Source of the DNA: Croceibacterium sp. TMG7-5b_MA50
GTDB lineage: Bacteria; Pseudomonadota; Alphaproteobacteria; Sphingomonadales; Sphingomonadaceae
DNA: 64,000 nucleotides
Direction: 5' to 3'
NCBI RefSeq assembly: GCF_039830145.1
Contig: NZ_CP156082.1
Coordinates: 390,001 to 454,000, forward strand
Shown: one piece after another, positions 25,896-34,541 of the stretch
Layout of the letters: each line of letters opens with the position of its first letter
Position numbering within the stretch: the stretch's first letter is position 1
Translations under genes and position numbers: made by a program
Notes under the pieces: model-generated
Seen by the model: the letters and a program-made list of their open reading frames with translations, nothing else
Databases searched by the model: none
What the model was told of the DNA's origin: nothing

Positions 25896-27761
25896 TCAGT
25901 TCAGGTGCTCCTCCAGCTTCTCGCTCGCCGCCAGCCAGGTCTGCTCCGCCTCATCCAGTTCCTGGGATAGGGCGGCCCGGCGCCGACCCAGCTCGCTCAT
26001 GGTCAGGCGTGCCAGATCCCTCGTCGCCGCGGCGGGATCGGCCATCGCCAGGTCGACCGCGGACAATTGGGCCTGAGCCCGCGCGATCATCGTTTCCGCT
26101 TCCGATACCTGCTTGCGGGCCTGCTTCTCCTCCTCGCGCGAGCGGGCGTTCGCCGGGCGGCGCTTCTTGCCCGGCCCATCGCCGGCGCCGGCCTTGGGCT
26201 GATTGCGGCCCAGGATGAAGTCGATGTAATCCTCCATGCTGCCGGGGTAGTCGGCGGCGGTGCCGCCATCGACCAGGACCAGGCGGTCCGCCGTCAGTTC
26301 GACCATGTGCCGGTCGTGGCTGATGAGGATGACCGCGCCGCTGTAATCGTTGAGCGCCTGCACCAGCGCCTCGCGCGTGTCGACGTCGAGGTGGTTGGTC
26401 GGCTCGTCCAGGATCAGCAGGTGCGGCGCCTCCCGCGTGATCAGCGCCAGCGCCAGCCGCGCACGCTCCCCACCGGAAAGCTTCGCCACCTGCTGCGTCG
26501 CGCGGTGACCCGAGAAGCCGAACCGGCCGAGCTGCGCCCGGACCGCGGCGGGACTCTTGCCGTCCATCGCGCGGGTCATGTGTTCCAGCGGGGTGGCATG
26601 GGAGGTCAGCTCCTCCACCTGGTACTGGGTGAAATAGCCGACCCGCATGCGCCCCGACGCCTGCATGGCACCGTCCATCGGCGTGAGCTGCGCCGCCAGC
26701 AGCCGCGCCAGCGTGGTCTTGCCGTTGCCGTTGCGGCCCAGCAGCGCCAGGCGGTCGTCCGGGTCGATGCGCAGGTTCACCCGCCGCAGGATCGGGGTCT
26801 CGTCATAGCCGACGGATGCGAGATCGAGCGTGATCAGCGGTGGTCGCAGCTCGTCCGGATTGGGGAAGGTGAAGCTGAGGCTGGGGTCTTCCATCATGGC
26901 CGTGATCGGCTGCATCTTCGCCAGCATGGTGGCCCGCGACTGCGCCTGCTTGGCAGTGGAGGCGCGTGCGCTGTTGCGGGCGATGTAATCCTGCAGGCGC
27001 GCGCGTTGCGCATCCTGCGACGCCTTGGCGGAGGCGAGCTGCGCCGCCCGCTCTGCCCGCTGCGCCTCGAAGCTGTCGTAATTGCCCGCGTACAGCGTGG
27101 CCTTGCCGCCCTGCAGGTGCAGGATCGTATCGACCACGTTGTTCAGCAGGTCACGTTCGTGGCTGATGACGATCAGGGTGCCGGGATAGCTCTTGAGGAA
27201 GGATTCCAGCCACAGCGTCGCTTCCAGGTCGAGGTGGTTGGAAGGCTCGTCCAGCAGCAGCACGTCGGGCGCGGAGAACAGCAGGGCCGCCAGCGCCACG
27301 CGCATCTTCCAGCCGCCCGAATAGGTGTCCAGCGGGCGGGCCTGCATCGCCTCGTCAAAACCCAGGCCGAGCAGGATGCGCGCGGCGCGGGCAGGCGCGG
27401 TGTAGGCGTCGATCGCCAGCAGCCGGTCATAGATATCGCCTAGCCGGTCCGGATCGGCGCAGTGTTCGGACTCTTCGAGCAACTGGGTGCGTTCGAGATC
27501 GGCGGCGATCACCGCCTCGAACGGGGTCCGGGTGCCGCTGGGCGCCTCCTGCGCGATGTAGCCCAGGCGAATCTTGCGGGGTGTGTCGATCGTGCCCTCG
27601 TCCGGGTCGAGCTCGCCAACCAGCACCTTCATGAGGGTGGACTTGCCCGCGCCGTTGCGGCCGATGAGGCCCACATGCGCGCCCGGCGCGATCGCCGCCG
27701 ATGTCCGGTCAAGGATCGTGTGGCCGCCGAGCCGGACGGTGATGTCGTTGATCGTGATCAT
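25896..27761 (-). CDS. ABC-F family ATPase (ribosome-associated)
   Basis: A 621-residue protein with two ABC domains and no membrane segment. Domain 1 has GRNGAGKST (near residue 35), signature SGGWKMR and Walker B LLLDEPSNHLD; domain 2 has GRNGNGKTT (near 340), SGGERAR and LLILDEPTNHLD. A charged linker between them carries the ARASTAKQAQSRATMLAKM helix of ABC-F proteins, and the C-terminus (from about 520) is a lysine/glutamate-rich coiled coil as in Uup/YheS. Such proteins act on stalled or idle ribosomes. ATG 27761 is chosen because the first ABC strand starts there. Confidence 0.93.
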   Translation of the reverse strand: MITINDITVRLGGHTILDRTSAAIAPGAHVGLIGRNGAGKSTLMKVLVGELDPDEGTIDTPRKIRLGYIAQEAPSGTRTPFEAVIAADLERTQLLEESEHCADPDRLGDIYDRLLAIDAYTAPARAARILLGLGFDEAMQARPLDTYSGGWKMRVALAALLFSAPDVLLLDEPSNHLDLEATLWLESFLKSYPGTLIVISHERDLLNNVVDTILHLQGGKATLYAGNYDSFEAQRAERAAQLASAKASQDAQRARLQDYIARNSARASTAKQAQSRATMLAKMQPITAMMEDPSLSFTFPNPDELRPPLITLDLASVGYDETPILRRVNLRIDPDDRLALLGRNGNGKTTLARLLAAQLTPMDGAMQASGRMRVGYFTQYQVEELTSHATPLEHMTRAMDGKSPAAVRAQLGRFGFSGHRATQQVAKLSGGERARLALALITREAPHLLILDEPTNHLDVDTREALVQALNDYSGAVILISHDRHMVELTADRLVLVDGGTAADYPGSMEDYIDFILGRNQPKAGAGDGPGKKRRPANARSREEEKQARKQVSEAETMIARAQAQLSAVDLAMADPAAATRDLARLTMSELGRRRAALSQELDEAEQTWLAASEKLEEHLN

Positions 27762-27914
27762 GCGACGCGCGCCTAGCAGGGCTGTGCCGCGCACCCAAAC
27801 GGTAGAATGATCGGCTGGAGCGCGGATCGAACGCCAGCGCGCTGGCGCGAGGAAACAATCAGAACCCAGCGCAACGGTATCGAAATTGGACAGACCAAAC
27901 GTACGTGCAGGCAG

Positions 27915-29087
27915 TCAGCTTCCGCGGGCGTAGGCGATGCCCCGTTCGACTCCGCGCAGTTCGGCCATGCCGCGCATCCGGCCCAGCAGCGAGTAGCCGG
28001 GGTTCACGGTCTTGCCGAGATCGTCGATCATCTGGTGTCCGTGATCGGGGCGCATCGGCAGCGACCGGCCAAGGCGCTGCTGCAGGTCGTGGATGCGGCC
28101 GATCACCTCCACCATGCCGGCGCTGCCTTCCAGATGCGCGGCCTCGTGGAAGGCGCCGTTCGCCTCACGCTGGACGGAGCGGAGGTGCAAAAAGCCGATG
28201 CGATCACCCAGCCGATCGACCATGCCGGGCAGGTCGTTATCCGCCCGCACGCCGAACGACCCGGTGCAGAAGCACAGTCCGTTGGAGCGGTTGGGCACCT
28301 GATCGAACAGGTGTTGGACGTCCGCCTCCGTACTGACCACGCGCGGCAGGCCGAAGATCGGGAAGGGCGGATCGTCGGGGTGGACAACCAGGCTGATGCC
28401 GGCATCGTCCGCCACCGGGCAGATGGCCCGCAGGAATGCGACGTGATTGGCGCGCAGCACGTCCGCGTCCACGTCCGCGTAACTGCCGATGGCGACGAGG
28501 AACTCGGCATCGTTGAAACTTTCCTCGCTACCCGGCAGGCCAGCCAGGATGGTGCGGGACAGGGCCGCCGCATCCGCCGGGTCCATGGCGGCGAAGCGTC
28601 GGGCGGCGGCCTCGCGGATCGCCGGGTCGTAATCCGCCGCAGCATCGGGCCGCTGCAGGATGTGAATGTCGTAAGCGGCAACCGCCTCCAACTCGAACCG
28701 TAGGGCAAGGGCGCCGTCGGGCATGGCCCAGGCGAGATCGGTGCGCGTCCAGTCCAGCATCGGCATGAAGTTGTAGGTCACGGTATCGATGCCGCACGCC
28801 GCCAGATTGCGGAGTGTGACGCAATAGTTCTCGACAAAGCGGTCGCGCCCGGGACCGGCGGTCTTGATCTCCTCGTGCACGGGCACGCTTTCGACCACGC
28901 GCCAGTCCAGCCCGGCCTCAGCGATCATCCGCTTGCGCTGCTCGATCGCCGGGAGCGTCCAGATTTCGCCATTGGGCACCTCGTGCAGGGCCGTCACCAC
29001 ACCAGTCGCACCAGCCTGGCGGATGTGGGCGAGCGGCACCGGATCGCCCGGACCGAACCAGCGCAAGGTGGGCGTCATCAAGGTCAC
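27915..29087 (-). CDS. uxuA: Mannonate dehydratase
   Basis: UxuA removes water from D-mannonate to give 2-keto-3-deoxygluconate in glucuronate breakdown. The sequence follows the family throughout: LRWFGPGDPVPLAHIRQAGA, VVTALHEVPNGEIW near residues 30-45, VVESVPVHEEIK, YNFMPMLDWTRTDL and a C-terminal HGHQM. At 390 residues it is full length. The frame opens with GTG 29087, which has GGAG 8 bases upstream; an in-frame ATG at 29078 is the other candidate. No uxaC, uxuB or kdg gene adjoins it, so its pathway partners lie elsewhere, and ogl in this window may feed the same route. Confidence 0.95.
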   Translation of the reverse strand: MTLMTPTLRWFGPGDPVPLAHIRQAGATGVVTALHEVPNGEIWTLPAIEQRKRMIAEAGLDWRVVESVPVHEEIKTAGPGRDRFVENYCVTLRNLAACGIDTVTYNFMPMLDWTRTDLAWAMPDGALALRFELEAVAAYDIHILQRPDAAADYDPAIREAAARRFAAMDPADAAALSRTILAGLPGSEESFNDAEFLVAIGSYADVDADVLRANHVAFLRAICPVADDAGISLVVHPDDPPFPIFGLPRVVSTEADVQHLFDQVPNRSNGLCFCTGSFGVRADNDLPGMVDRLGDRIGFLHLRSVQREANGAFHEAAHLEGSAGMVEVIGRIHDLQQRLGRSLPMRPDHGHQMIDDLGKTVNPGYSLLGRMRGMAELRGVERGIAYARGS

Positions 29088-29423
29088 TTAGGATGCTCCA
29101 CAGCAATGAGGTAAGGCGGCCGTATGCAATCGGTCAGTCCAATTCGCAAATGGAATGTACGATCCTGACCTTTGGGTCACGCTGCCATCTCCGATAGGAT
29201 CGACGAACGGACCTTCTTCAATCAAGGGCATCTCGCCGTCCTCTCCAGCATGGTCCCGGCAGCGCCGGTGACAATCTTGGGCGAGGCTACAGGCTTCGGC
29301 AACAGGTGGCTTCGAACTCTGCTGAGGCAACGCCGCCATTTCCTCAGCGCAGATGCGTGCAGAATGGACGGTCAGTCCAACCGCAAAGGGCGGCCTGGAC
29401 GTGTGGGATCTTGCCGGAATGTA
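29088..29423. other. Gap of about 336 bases with no recognisable gene
   Basis: Between uxuA and tRNA-Ser I see no credible coding region on either strand: open frames here lack start signals and resemble no family. The only structure noticed is an imperfect stem around 29374-29400 (GTCCA and TGGAC with inner CCGC/GCGG), which could end the tRNA transcript. Confidence 0.5.
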
Positions 29424-29513
<90 letters not shown>

Positions 29514-29600
29514 GCGCGAGGTTTGCGAGGCGCCGCGAGGCGCCCGGCCGGTCGGGAGCGCGGCGCCTAGCGCAGGCGGGGCGGCTTGCCAAGCGGGAAC

Positions 29601-29631
29601 CTTGCCGCATTTCGCCGGTCGCTTATATACA
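29601..29631 (+). promoter_or_regulatory. RpoH (sigma-32) type promoter of hspQ
   Basis: CTTG at 29601, exactly 17 bases, then CTTATATACA at 29622. The alphaproteobacterial heat-shock consensus is CTTG-N17-CYTATNTNNG, so only the last base differs. Transcription would begin at about 29636, on or next to the hspQ ATG, predicting a leaderless mRNA. A sigma-70 reading (TTGCCG, 16 bases, TATATA) of the same bases is also possible. Confidence 0.6.
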
Positions 29632-29635
29632 GACC

Positions 29636-30016
29636 ATGGACGTATCGCAGTTCTTCTCGCCGCAAGCCGGCCGCCTGATCGAGGCACCGCGTCACAGCGC
29701 CGCGAGCTTTTCGATCGGCGACATCGTGCGGCACCGGATGTTCGACCTGCGCGGCGTGGTGTTCGATATCGACCCCGTCTTCGCCAACAGCGAGGAATGG
29801 TACGCCGCCATTCCGGAGGCGATCCGCCCCGCGCGCGAGCAGCCATTCTACCACCTGCTGGCGGAAAACGAGGACGGATCGTACGTCGCCTATGTCAGCC
29901 AGCAGAACCTGGTGGAAGACAGCGAAGCCGGCCCCGTAGACCATCCCAGCGTCGGGCAGATCTTCGAACCCTGGACCAAGGGGCGCTACCGTATGCGGCG
30001 GCGGCTGACGCACTGA
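29636..30016 (+). CDS. hspQ: Heat shock protein HspQ
   Basis: A 126-residue HspQ/YccV-like protein, a small beta-barrel that binds hemimethylated DNA in enterobacteria and modulates Lon protease. The family segments IGDIVRHRMFDLRGVVFDIDP (near residues 24-44), EEWYAA, PFYHLLAENEDGSYVAYVSQQNL and a C-terminal FEPWTKGRYRMRRR are all present. The N-terminus is longer than in E. coli by roughly 20 residues. ATG 29636 lacks a ribosome-binding site, consistent with a leaderless mRNA from the heat-shock promoter just upstream. Its stop is 4 bases from the convergent fliA stop. Confidence 0.93.
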   Translation: MDVSQFFSPQAGRLIEAPRHSAASFSIGDIVRHRMFDLRGVVFDIDPVFANSEEWYAAIPEAIRPAREQPFYHLLAENEDGSYVAYVSQQNLVEDSEAGPVDHPSVGQIFEPWTKGRYRMRRRLTH

Positions 30017-30020
30017 CGCG

Positions 30021-30767
30021 TCAGGGATCGTCCCGCAGCGCGCCGCGCAATTGTTTCAGCGCGGCCGTCTTCAACTGATGGACACGCGGAATGCTGACGG
30101 ACAGCACCTCTGCAATCTCGGCCAGGTTCAGCTCCTCCACGAAGTAGAGCTTCACAACCAGTCGCAGCCGTTCGGGCAGGGCCGAAATCGCGGCGATCAG
30201 CCGGGTACGGTCTTCCTGCGCCAGCAAAACCTGTTCCGCCGTGTCGCTGTCGGCGGCGAAGTGCAGGTCGGCATCGTCGTAGTGTTCGTCGATTGACCCT
30301 ACGCTGACCGGCACCGCGTCATCCCGCAGGCGCTGCGCCTCCCCGGTGGACAGACCCAGTGCCGCGGCAAGTTCGGGCAGGGTCGGGTCGCGGCCAAGTT
30401 CGGTCCGGAGGCGGGCCGATGTGCGTTCCAGCTGCAGCCGGCGGGTGCGCGCACCGCGTGGTTCGGCCGAGCAGGCGCGCAGCAAATCAACCATCGCGCC
30501 GCGCACGCGCAGCTTGGCATAGGCGGCAAAGCCATCCTCCCCCGGTCCGGAATGCTTCTGTGCGCATTCGGTCAGCGCGACCATCCCGGCCTGCAGCAGG
30601 TCCTCCACATCCAGTGCCCCGGTGGCGCTGCCAGCGAGATGCCAGGCAAGGCGGCGGACCATGGGCACGAAGCGGGTGACCCGGTCGGCCACCTCATCCC
30701 CGCGATAGGAGCGTTCCGCCCGGACGCCGGCGTGGCGTGCGAAGGCGATGTTGGCGTGGTACATCAT
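30021..30767 (-). CDS. fliA: Flagellar sigma factor FliA (sigma-28)
   Basis: A 248-residue alternative sigma factor that transcribes late flagellar genes. Region 2 shows VRRLAWHLAGSATGALDVEDLLQAG and the FAAYAKLRVRGAMVDLLR block (about 35-100); region 3 follows with LERTSARLRTELGRDPTLPELAAALG; region 4 has ALPERLRLVVKLYFVEELNLAEIAEVLSVS (about 200-230). It overlaps the flhA stop by 4 bases (ATGA), so it is the last gene of the minus-strand flagellar operon and is translated with it. Its anti-sigma FlgM is encoded upstream in the same operon. Confidence 0.93.
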   Translation of the reverse strand: MMYHANIAFARHAGVRAERSYRGDEVADRVTRFVPMVRRLAWHLAGSATGALDVEDLLQAGMVALTECAQKHSGPGEDGFAAYAKLRVRGAMVDLLRACSAEPRGARTRRLQLERTSARLRTELGRDPTLPELAAALGLSTGEAQRLRDDAVPVSVGSIDEHYDDADLHFAADSDTAEQVLLAQEDRTRLIAAISALPERLRLVVKLYFVEELNLAEIAEVLSVSIPRVHQLKTAALKQLRGALRDDP

Positions 30768-32896
30768 GCGGCCTGCGCCTCCTCATGCGCGGGACTGGCA
30801 AGGGCGGGGAGCGGCGGCTCCTTCCCGCCAACGATGCCGATCACCTCGATCGGCTGGGTCGGCGGCAATTCCGCGATGGACAGGACCGTGCAGGCCGGCG
30901 CGCGCAGCCGCAGCAGCGTGGCGAGCGGGCGGCGGGCGCGCGGCTGCACGATCAGCGCGGCGTTGCGACCGGCGGGAAGCCCGGCGGTGATCGCCACCAC
31001 CCGTTCGCCGATCGATCGCGCGAGATCCGGTTCCACTACCAGTTGGCCGGTCATGGGATCGGTCAGCCCGCCGACCACCATCTCCTCCAGCTCCGCCGCC
31101 AGCGTGATGACGGGCAGCACTTCGTCCGGCTGGCACAGGGCGCCGACCAGCAGCGGGCCGAGGTCGGCGCGGATCATGTCCACCAGCCGGTCGTGCTCCA
31201 CCGTGATCTGCACTGCTTGCGACAGGCTGGCGAGCATGGGCAGCGGGTGGCTGAGCGGGATACCGTCGGCCAGTAAGGCGCGCAGCAGGCGGGTCAGCGC
31301 CGCCAGCGAGAGCGGGGCGGGGGTGATGGTGTCGACAAGCTGCGTGTTGCGTTCACGCAAGAGGTCGATCAGCTCACGCACCTGATCCGGCCCCAGCAGA
31401 TCCTGTGCCCGGACGCTGAGCAGCTGGTTCACATGGGTGGCCACCACGCTTTCGAGGTCCACCACCAGGTAGCCTTCCGCCACGGCGAGGTCGCGGGCGC
31501 CGGGATCGATCCACAGCGCCGGGCAGCCGAAGCTGGGGTCCAGCGTGGCCTCCCCCTGCACCAGGCTGCTGCGCCCCACCTGGCCGGTATCGATCGCCAG
31601 CAGCCGCCCAATGCGCAGGGACGCGGAGCCGAGCGGCGCGCCGCCGAGCGTGATGCGATAGCGATCGGGCGCCAGGTCGAAGCTGTCGCGGATGCGGAAT
31701 TGCGGCACGATGAAGCCGAAGCTCTGGCACATCTGCTTGCGCAGGCCCGTCAGCCGGCTGACGAGCGGCGCGCCGCGCGCCTCGTCCGCCAGCTGCACCA
31801 GGCCATAGCCGAGCTCCACCGTCACCAGCGCGCGTTCCGACACCTCGCCGATGGTGATGCGCGCCGGGTCGGGGGTCGGCTCCGGCACGATGGCGTTGGC
31901 AGTCGCGGCGGCGCGCTCCTGACGAAGGTGGCGCCACAGCATGAAGGTCGCGGCGGCCAGCGGCAGGAACAGTGTCTGCGGCATGGCGGGCACCAGGCCC
32001 AGCGCACCCAGGATCAGGCTGACCGGCAGCCAGATGCGCGGGTCCGCCAACTGCCCGCCGATCTGGCCGGACAGGTCGCGCGTGTCCGACACGCGGGTGA
32101 CGATCACGGCGGCGGCGATCGACAGCAGCAGCGCGGGAACGCTGGCGACCAGCGCGTCGCCCACCGCGAGTGTGACATAGACCTCGCCCGCCTCTGCCGC
32201 AGACAGACCGTGACTGACCATGCCGAGCACCAGGCCGGCGATGATGTTGACGCCCAAGATCAGCAGAGCGGCGACCGCGTCGCCCTTCACGAACTTGCTG
32301 GCGCCATCCATGCTGCCGTAGAAATCGGCCTCCGTCGCGACTTCGCGCCGGCGGGCCTTCGCCTCGTCCGCGGTCAACAGGCCTGCGGCAAGGTCGGCGT
32401 CGATCGCCATCTGCTTGCCGGGGAGAGCGTCGAGCGTGAAGCGGGCGGAAACCTCCGACACGCGGCCTGCGCCTTTGGTGACGACCACCAGGTTGATGAT
32501 CATCAGGATCAGGAAGACGAAGATGCCCACGGCGAAATTGCCGCCGATGAGGAAGGCGCCGAACGCCTCGATCACCATGCCGGCGGCGGCTTCCCCTTCG
32601 TGCCCGTTCATCAGCACCACGCGGGTGGAGGCGACGTTCAAAGCGAGGCGCAACAGGGTGGCGAACAGCAGGACGGAGGGGAAGGCGGAGAAGTCGAGCG
32701 GCTTTTCGGCGTTGATCGCCGCCATCAGCACGGCGACCGACAGCGCGATGTTGAGCACAAAGAACAGGTCCAGCACCAGCGGCGGGATGGGCATGACCAT
32801 CAGTACAATGATGGTCAGGATCGCCGCCGGCAGCGCCAGTGTGGGCGGCAGGAAGCGGCTGGCACCACGGGGGGCGACGAAGCTGGCGGCGGTCAC
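30764..32896 (-). CDS. flhA: Flagellar export gate protein FlhA
   Basis: A 710-residue inner-membrane core of the flagellar type III export machine. The N-terminal half has eight membrane helices and the FHIPEP-family segment LDFSAFPSVLLFATLLRLALNVASTR (near residues 67-92); the cytoplasmic C-terminal half (from about 330) forms the export-gate ring, including ERALVTVELGYGLVQLADEA. The acidic-substituted loop after helix 4 (EVATEADFYGSMDGASKFVKGDA) is typical. It is coupled by ATGA overlaps at both ends, with the transglycosylase before it and fliA after. Confidence 0.97.
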   Translation of the reverse strand: MTAASFVAPRGASRFLPPTLALPAAILTIIVLMVMPIPPLVLDLFFVLNIALSVAVLMAAINAEKPLDFSAFPSVLLFATLLRLALNVASTRVVLMNGHEGEAAAGMVIEAFGAFLIGGNFAVGIFVFLILMIINLVVVTKGAGRVSEVSARFTLDALPGKQMAIDADLAAGLLTADEAKARRREVATEADFYGSMDGASKFVKGDAVAALLILGVNIIAGLVLGMVSHGLSAAEAGEVYVTLAVGDALVASVPALLLSIAAAVIVTRVSDTRDLSGQIGGQLADPRIWLPVSLILGALGLVPAMPQTLFLPLAAATFMLWRHLRQERAAATANAIVPEPTPDPARITIGEVSERALVTVELGYGLVQLADEARGAPLVSRLTGLRKQMCQSFGFIVPQFRIRDSFDLAPDRYRITLGGAPLGSASLRIGRLLAIDTGQVGRSSLVQGEATLDPSFGCPALWIDPGARDLAVAEGYLVVDLESVVATHVNQLLSVRAQDLLGPDQVRELIDLLRERNTQLVDTITPAPLSLAALTRLLRALLADGIPLSHPLPMLASLSQAVQITVEHDRLVDMIRADLGPLLVGALCQPDEVLPVITLAAELEEMVVGGLTDPMTGQLVVEPDLARSIGERVVAITAGLPAGRNAALIVQPRARRPLATLLRLRAPACTVLSIAELPPTQPIEVIGIVGGKEPPLPALASPAHEEAQAA

Positions 32897-33750
32897 AGGT
32901 TGAAGGCCCGGAGCTTGCCATAGGCGGCATCGACATGGGCGAGCGCGCGGCCCGGCAGCGATGCCTCACCGCTGCCGAAGGTGGAGCGCAGCGTATCGGC
33001 CATGGATGGCCGCGGGGCAGAAGCGCCACCGCCACCGCCGCCGCCGTTGGCGACCGGGCGGACGAAACCGACCGTGCGGAAGCCTGCCGGCAGATTGCTG
33101 CCGCCCGGCAGGGCCGCGTTGCCGGTCATGGCATTGCTCATCTTGGTGCGCAGCAGGTCCATGACCTGGCCGATCGACCGGGGGCCAGCCGCGCCGTGGA
33201 AGATCGCGCGATTGCTGGCGGCGGCGGCCGGGAACAGCGCGGCGGCGGATTGGCCAGGATCGGATTGCAGCGCCTGCAGGAAATCGCGCGCACCGGCCTG
33301 GCCCATGAAATGCGCGAGGTAGAGCTCGGCCGCGTCAGGTTCCCGGCCTAGGATCGGACGCAGAGCGGCGGCATTGTCGCGCGCCAGCTCCGCCGCCATC
33401 AGCGCGGCCGCGTCGGCATCGTGGCGCAGGTTCATGACCGCGCCGGCGAGCGAGGGATCGCTGACCCGGGCGCGCCCGCCGCTGCGCGTGATCGCGCCTT
33501 CCGCCCAGCCGTAGCCGTGCTGCGCGCCGTGCCGGTCCAGCGTATCGAGCCAGGTGCCGTTGACGAACTGGAACAGCCCGGCCGCGCTGCTGGTACCGGC
33601 CCGAGCGTCGGGGTTGAGGCCGGATTCAATCCGCGCCTGCGCCAGCAGGTAGTTGAAGTCGACGCCGGTCGCGGCGGCGGCGCGGGCGATCGCCGCGTGG
33701 GGGTCGCCCGCCGGTGTCGTACCGGGCAGGGCGGCATTCAATGTGGGCAC
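32893..33750 (-). CDS. Flagellar lytic transglycosylase (SLT domain)
   Basis: A 285-residue protein with a lysozyme-like SLT domain at about residues 18-150: LAQARIESGLNPDARAG contains the catalytic Glu and SSAAGLFQFV is the second signature. The C-terminal part is low in structure with a run of glycines near 240. No signal peptide is visible, so export would need the flagellar apparatus or another route. Because FlgJ in this window lacks the hydrolase domain, this enzyme probably opens peptidoglycan for the rod, as SltF does in Rhodobacter. It overlaps flhA by 4 bases. Confidence 0.82.
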   Translation of the reverse strand: MPTLNAALPGTTPAGDPHAAIARAAAATGVDFNYLLAQARIESGLNPDARAGTSSAAGLFQFVNGTWLDTLDRHGAQHGYGWAEGAITRSGGRARVSDPSLAGAVMNLRHDADAAALMAAELARDNAAALRPILGREPDAAELYLAHFMGQAGARDFLQALQSDPGQSAAALFPAAAASNRAIFHGAAGPRSIGQVMDLLRTKMSNAMTGNAALPGGSNLPAGFRTVGFVRPVANGGGGGGGASAPRPSMADTLRSTFGSGEASLPGRALAHVDAAYGKLRAFNL

Positions 33751-33811
33751 TCGTGATCCCCTCTGCTTGGGTCCATGCAGAGAGGATCAGCAAGGGGCGT
33801 GCCAGTTTCGC

Positions 33812-34156
33812 CTAGCTGGTGGCGACTGCGCGGCTGTACAGGCGGATGGAGCCGGTCAGCGTGGCGAAGCGCGCGGCCATGTTGGTGGCGATCAGATTGC
33901 GCAGCCGGCGATTGGTCTCGTTTACCCGGCGCACGGAATCGAGCAGGCCCAGGCTCTCGTCATCCAGGTCGGCGACGTCCACATCGGCCAGCACCTCGCA
34001 CAGGTCCAGCTTGCCCTGCACGCAGGTCAGGATGCGTTCGAGGTCCAGGGCGGCAAGCGCCTGCCGTTCACCTTCCAGCAGGGCAAGCATCTGCCGCAGG
34101 CGCAGCGCGCTGTTGGGCTGGTCGGCATCGATGGCGGCGGGGAAGGGGTGGGTCAT
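33812..34156 (-). CDS. flgN: FlgN-like flagellar chaperone
   Basis: A 114-residue, largely helical acidic protein. Two long amphipathic helices (LRLRQMLALLEGERQALAAL, and SVRRVNETNRRLRNLIATNM) match FlgN, the export chaperone of hook-filament junction proteins FlgK and FlgL, both of which are encoded in this window. It begins inside the flgM stop (ATGA) and is followed by a 61-base gap to the transglycosylase. Sequence identity to named FlgN is low, so position weighs heavily in the call. Confidence 0.75.
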   Translation of the reverse strand: MTHPFPAAIDADQPNSALRLRQMLALLEGERQALAALDLERILTCVQGKLDLCEVLADVDVADLDDESLGLLDSVRRVNETNRRLRNLIATNMAARFATLTGSIRLYSRAVATS

Positions 34157-34449
34157 TCGCTGTCTCGCGTCAGGTGGCCGGCGGCGATCAGCGCATCGGC
34201 GATCTCGCCCGGTTCAAGGGAGTATTCACCGCGGCTGATCGCGGCGCGGATGGTGGCGACCCGGTCCATGTCCACCGGCGGTTCGCCCGCCGCGCTCAGC
34301 TCAGCGGCGATGGAGGCGATAACGGCGACTGGTGCCGCCTCGACCGGGGTTCCGGCGGCTTGGGCACGCGCGCCGGCAAGGCGGGCGACGGGTTGCAGCG
34401 GGCCGACCCGCTGCGCGGCAATCTGTCTGGCACTATCGATCGGGGGCAT
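34153..34449 (-). CDS. flgM: Anti-sigma-28 factor FlgM
   Basis: A 98-residue protein whose C-terminal half (MDRVATIRAAISRGEYSLEPGEIADALIAA) is the FlgM helix pair that binds FliA; the N-terminal half is low in order, as expected for a protein that is exported through the hook. The start is ATG 34449. The frame extends upstream but without similarity. It lies in the same operon as fliA and overlaps flgN by 4 bases. Confidence 0.85.
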   Translation of the reverse strand: MPPIDSARQIAAQRVGPLQPVARLAGARAQAAGTPVEAAPVAVIASIAAELSAAGEPPVDMDRVATIRAAISRGEYSLEPGEIADALIAAGHLTRDSE

Positions 34450-34541
34450 CGCGGCTGCTCCGGCGACTGAACTGTCTCTGGTTAGAGAACGGCCGGGGCG
34501 CGGCGATTTATAGGGCTGCCGGTGGCAGACCCTTGCCGCCC

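Noticed and set aside
26067-27443. 458-codon frame antisense to the ABC-F gene
   Set aside because: The ABC-F motifs on the minus strand are unmistakable, and the antisense product has none.
31433-32923. 496-codon frame antisense to flhA
   Set aside because: A His/Gln/Arg-rich shadow of flhA, with no ribosome-binding site or domain.
34486-34510. Sigma-28-like promoter before flgM (TAAA and GCCGTTCT on the minus strand)
   Set aside because: The spacing is 13 bases instead of 15 and the -10 matches only half of the consensus, so I do not call it.
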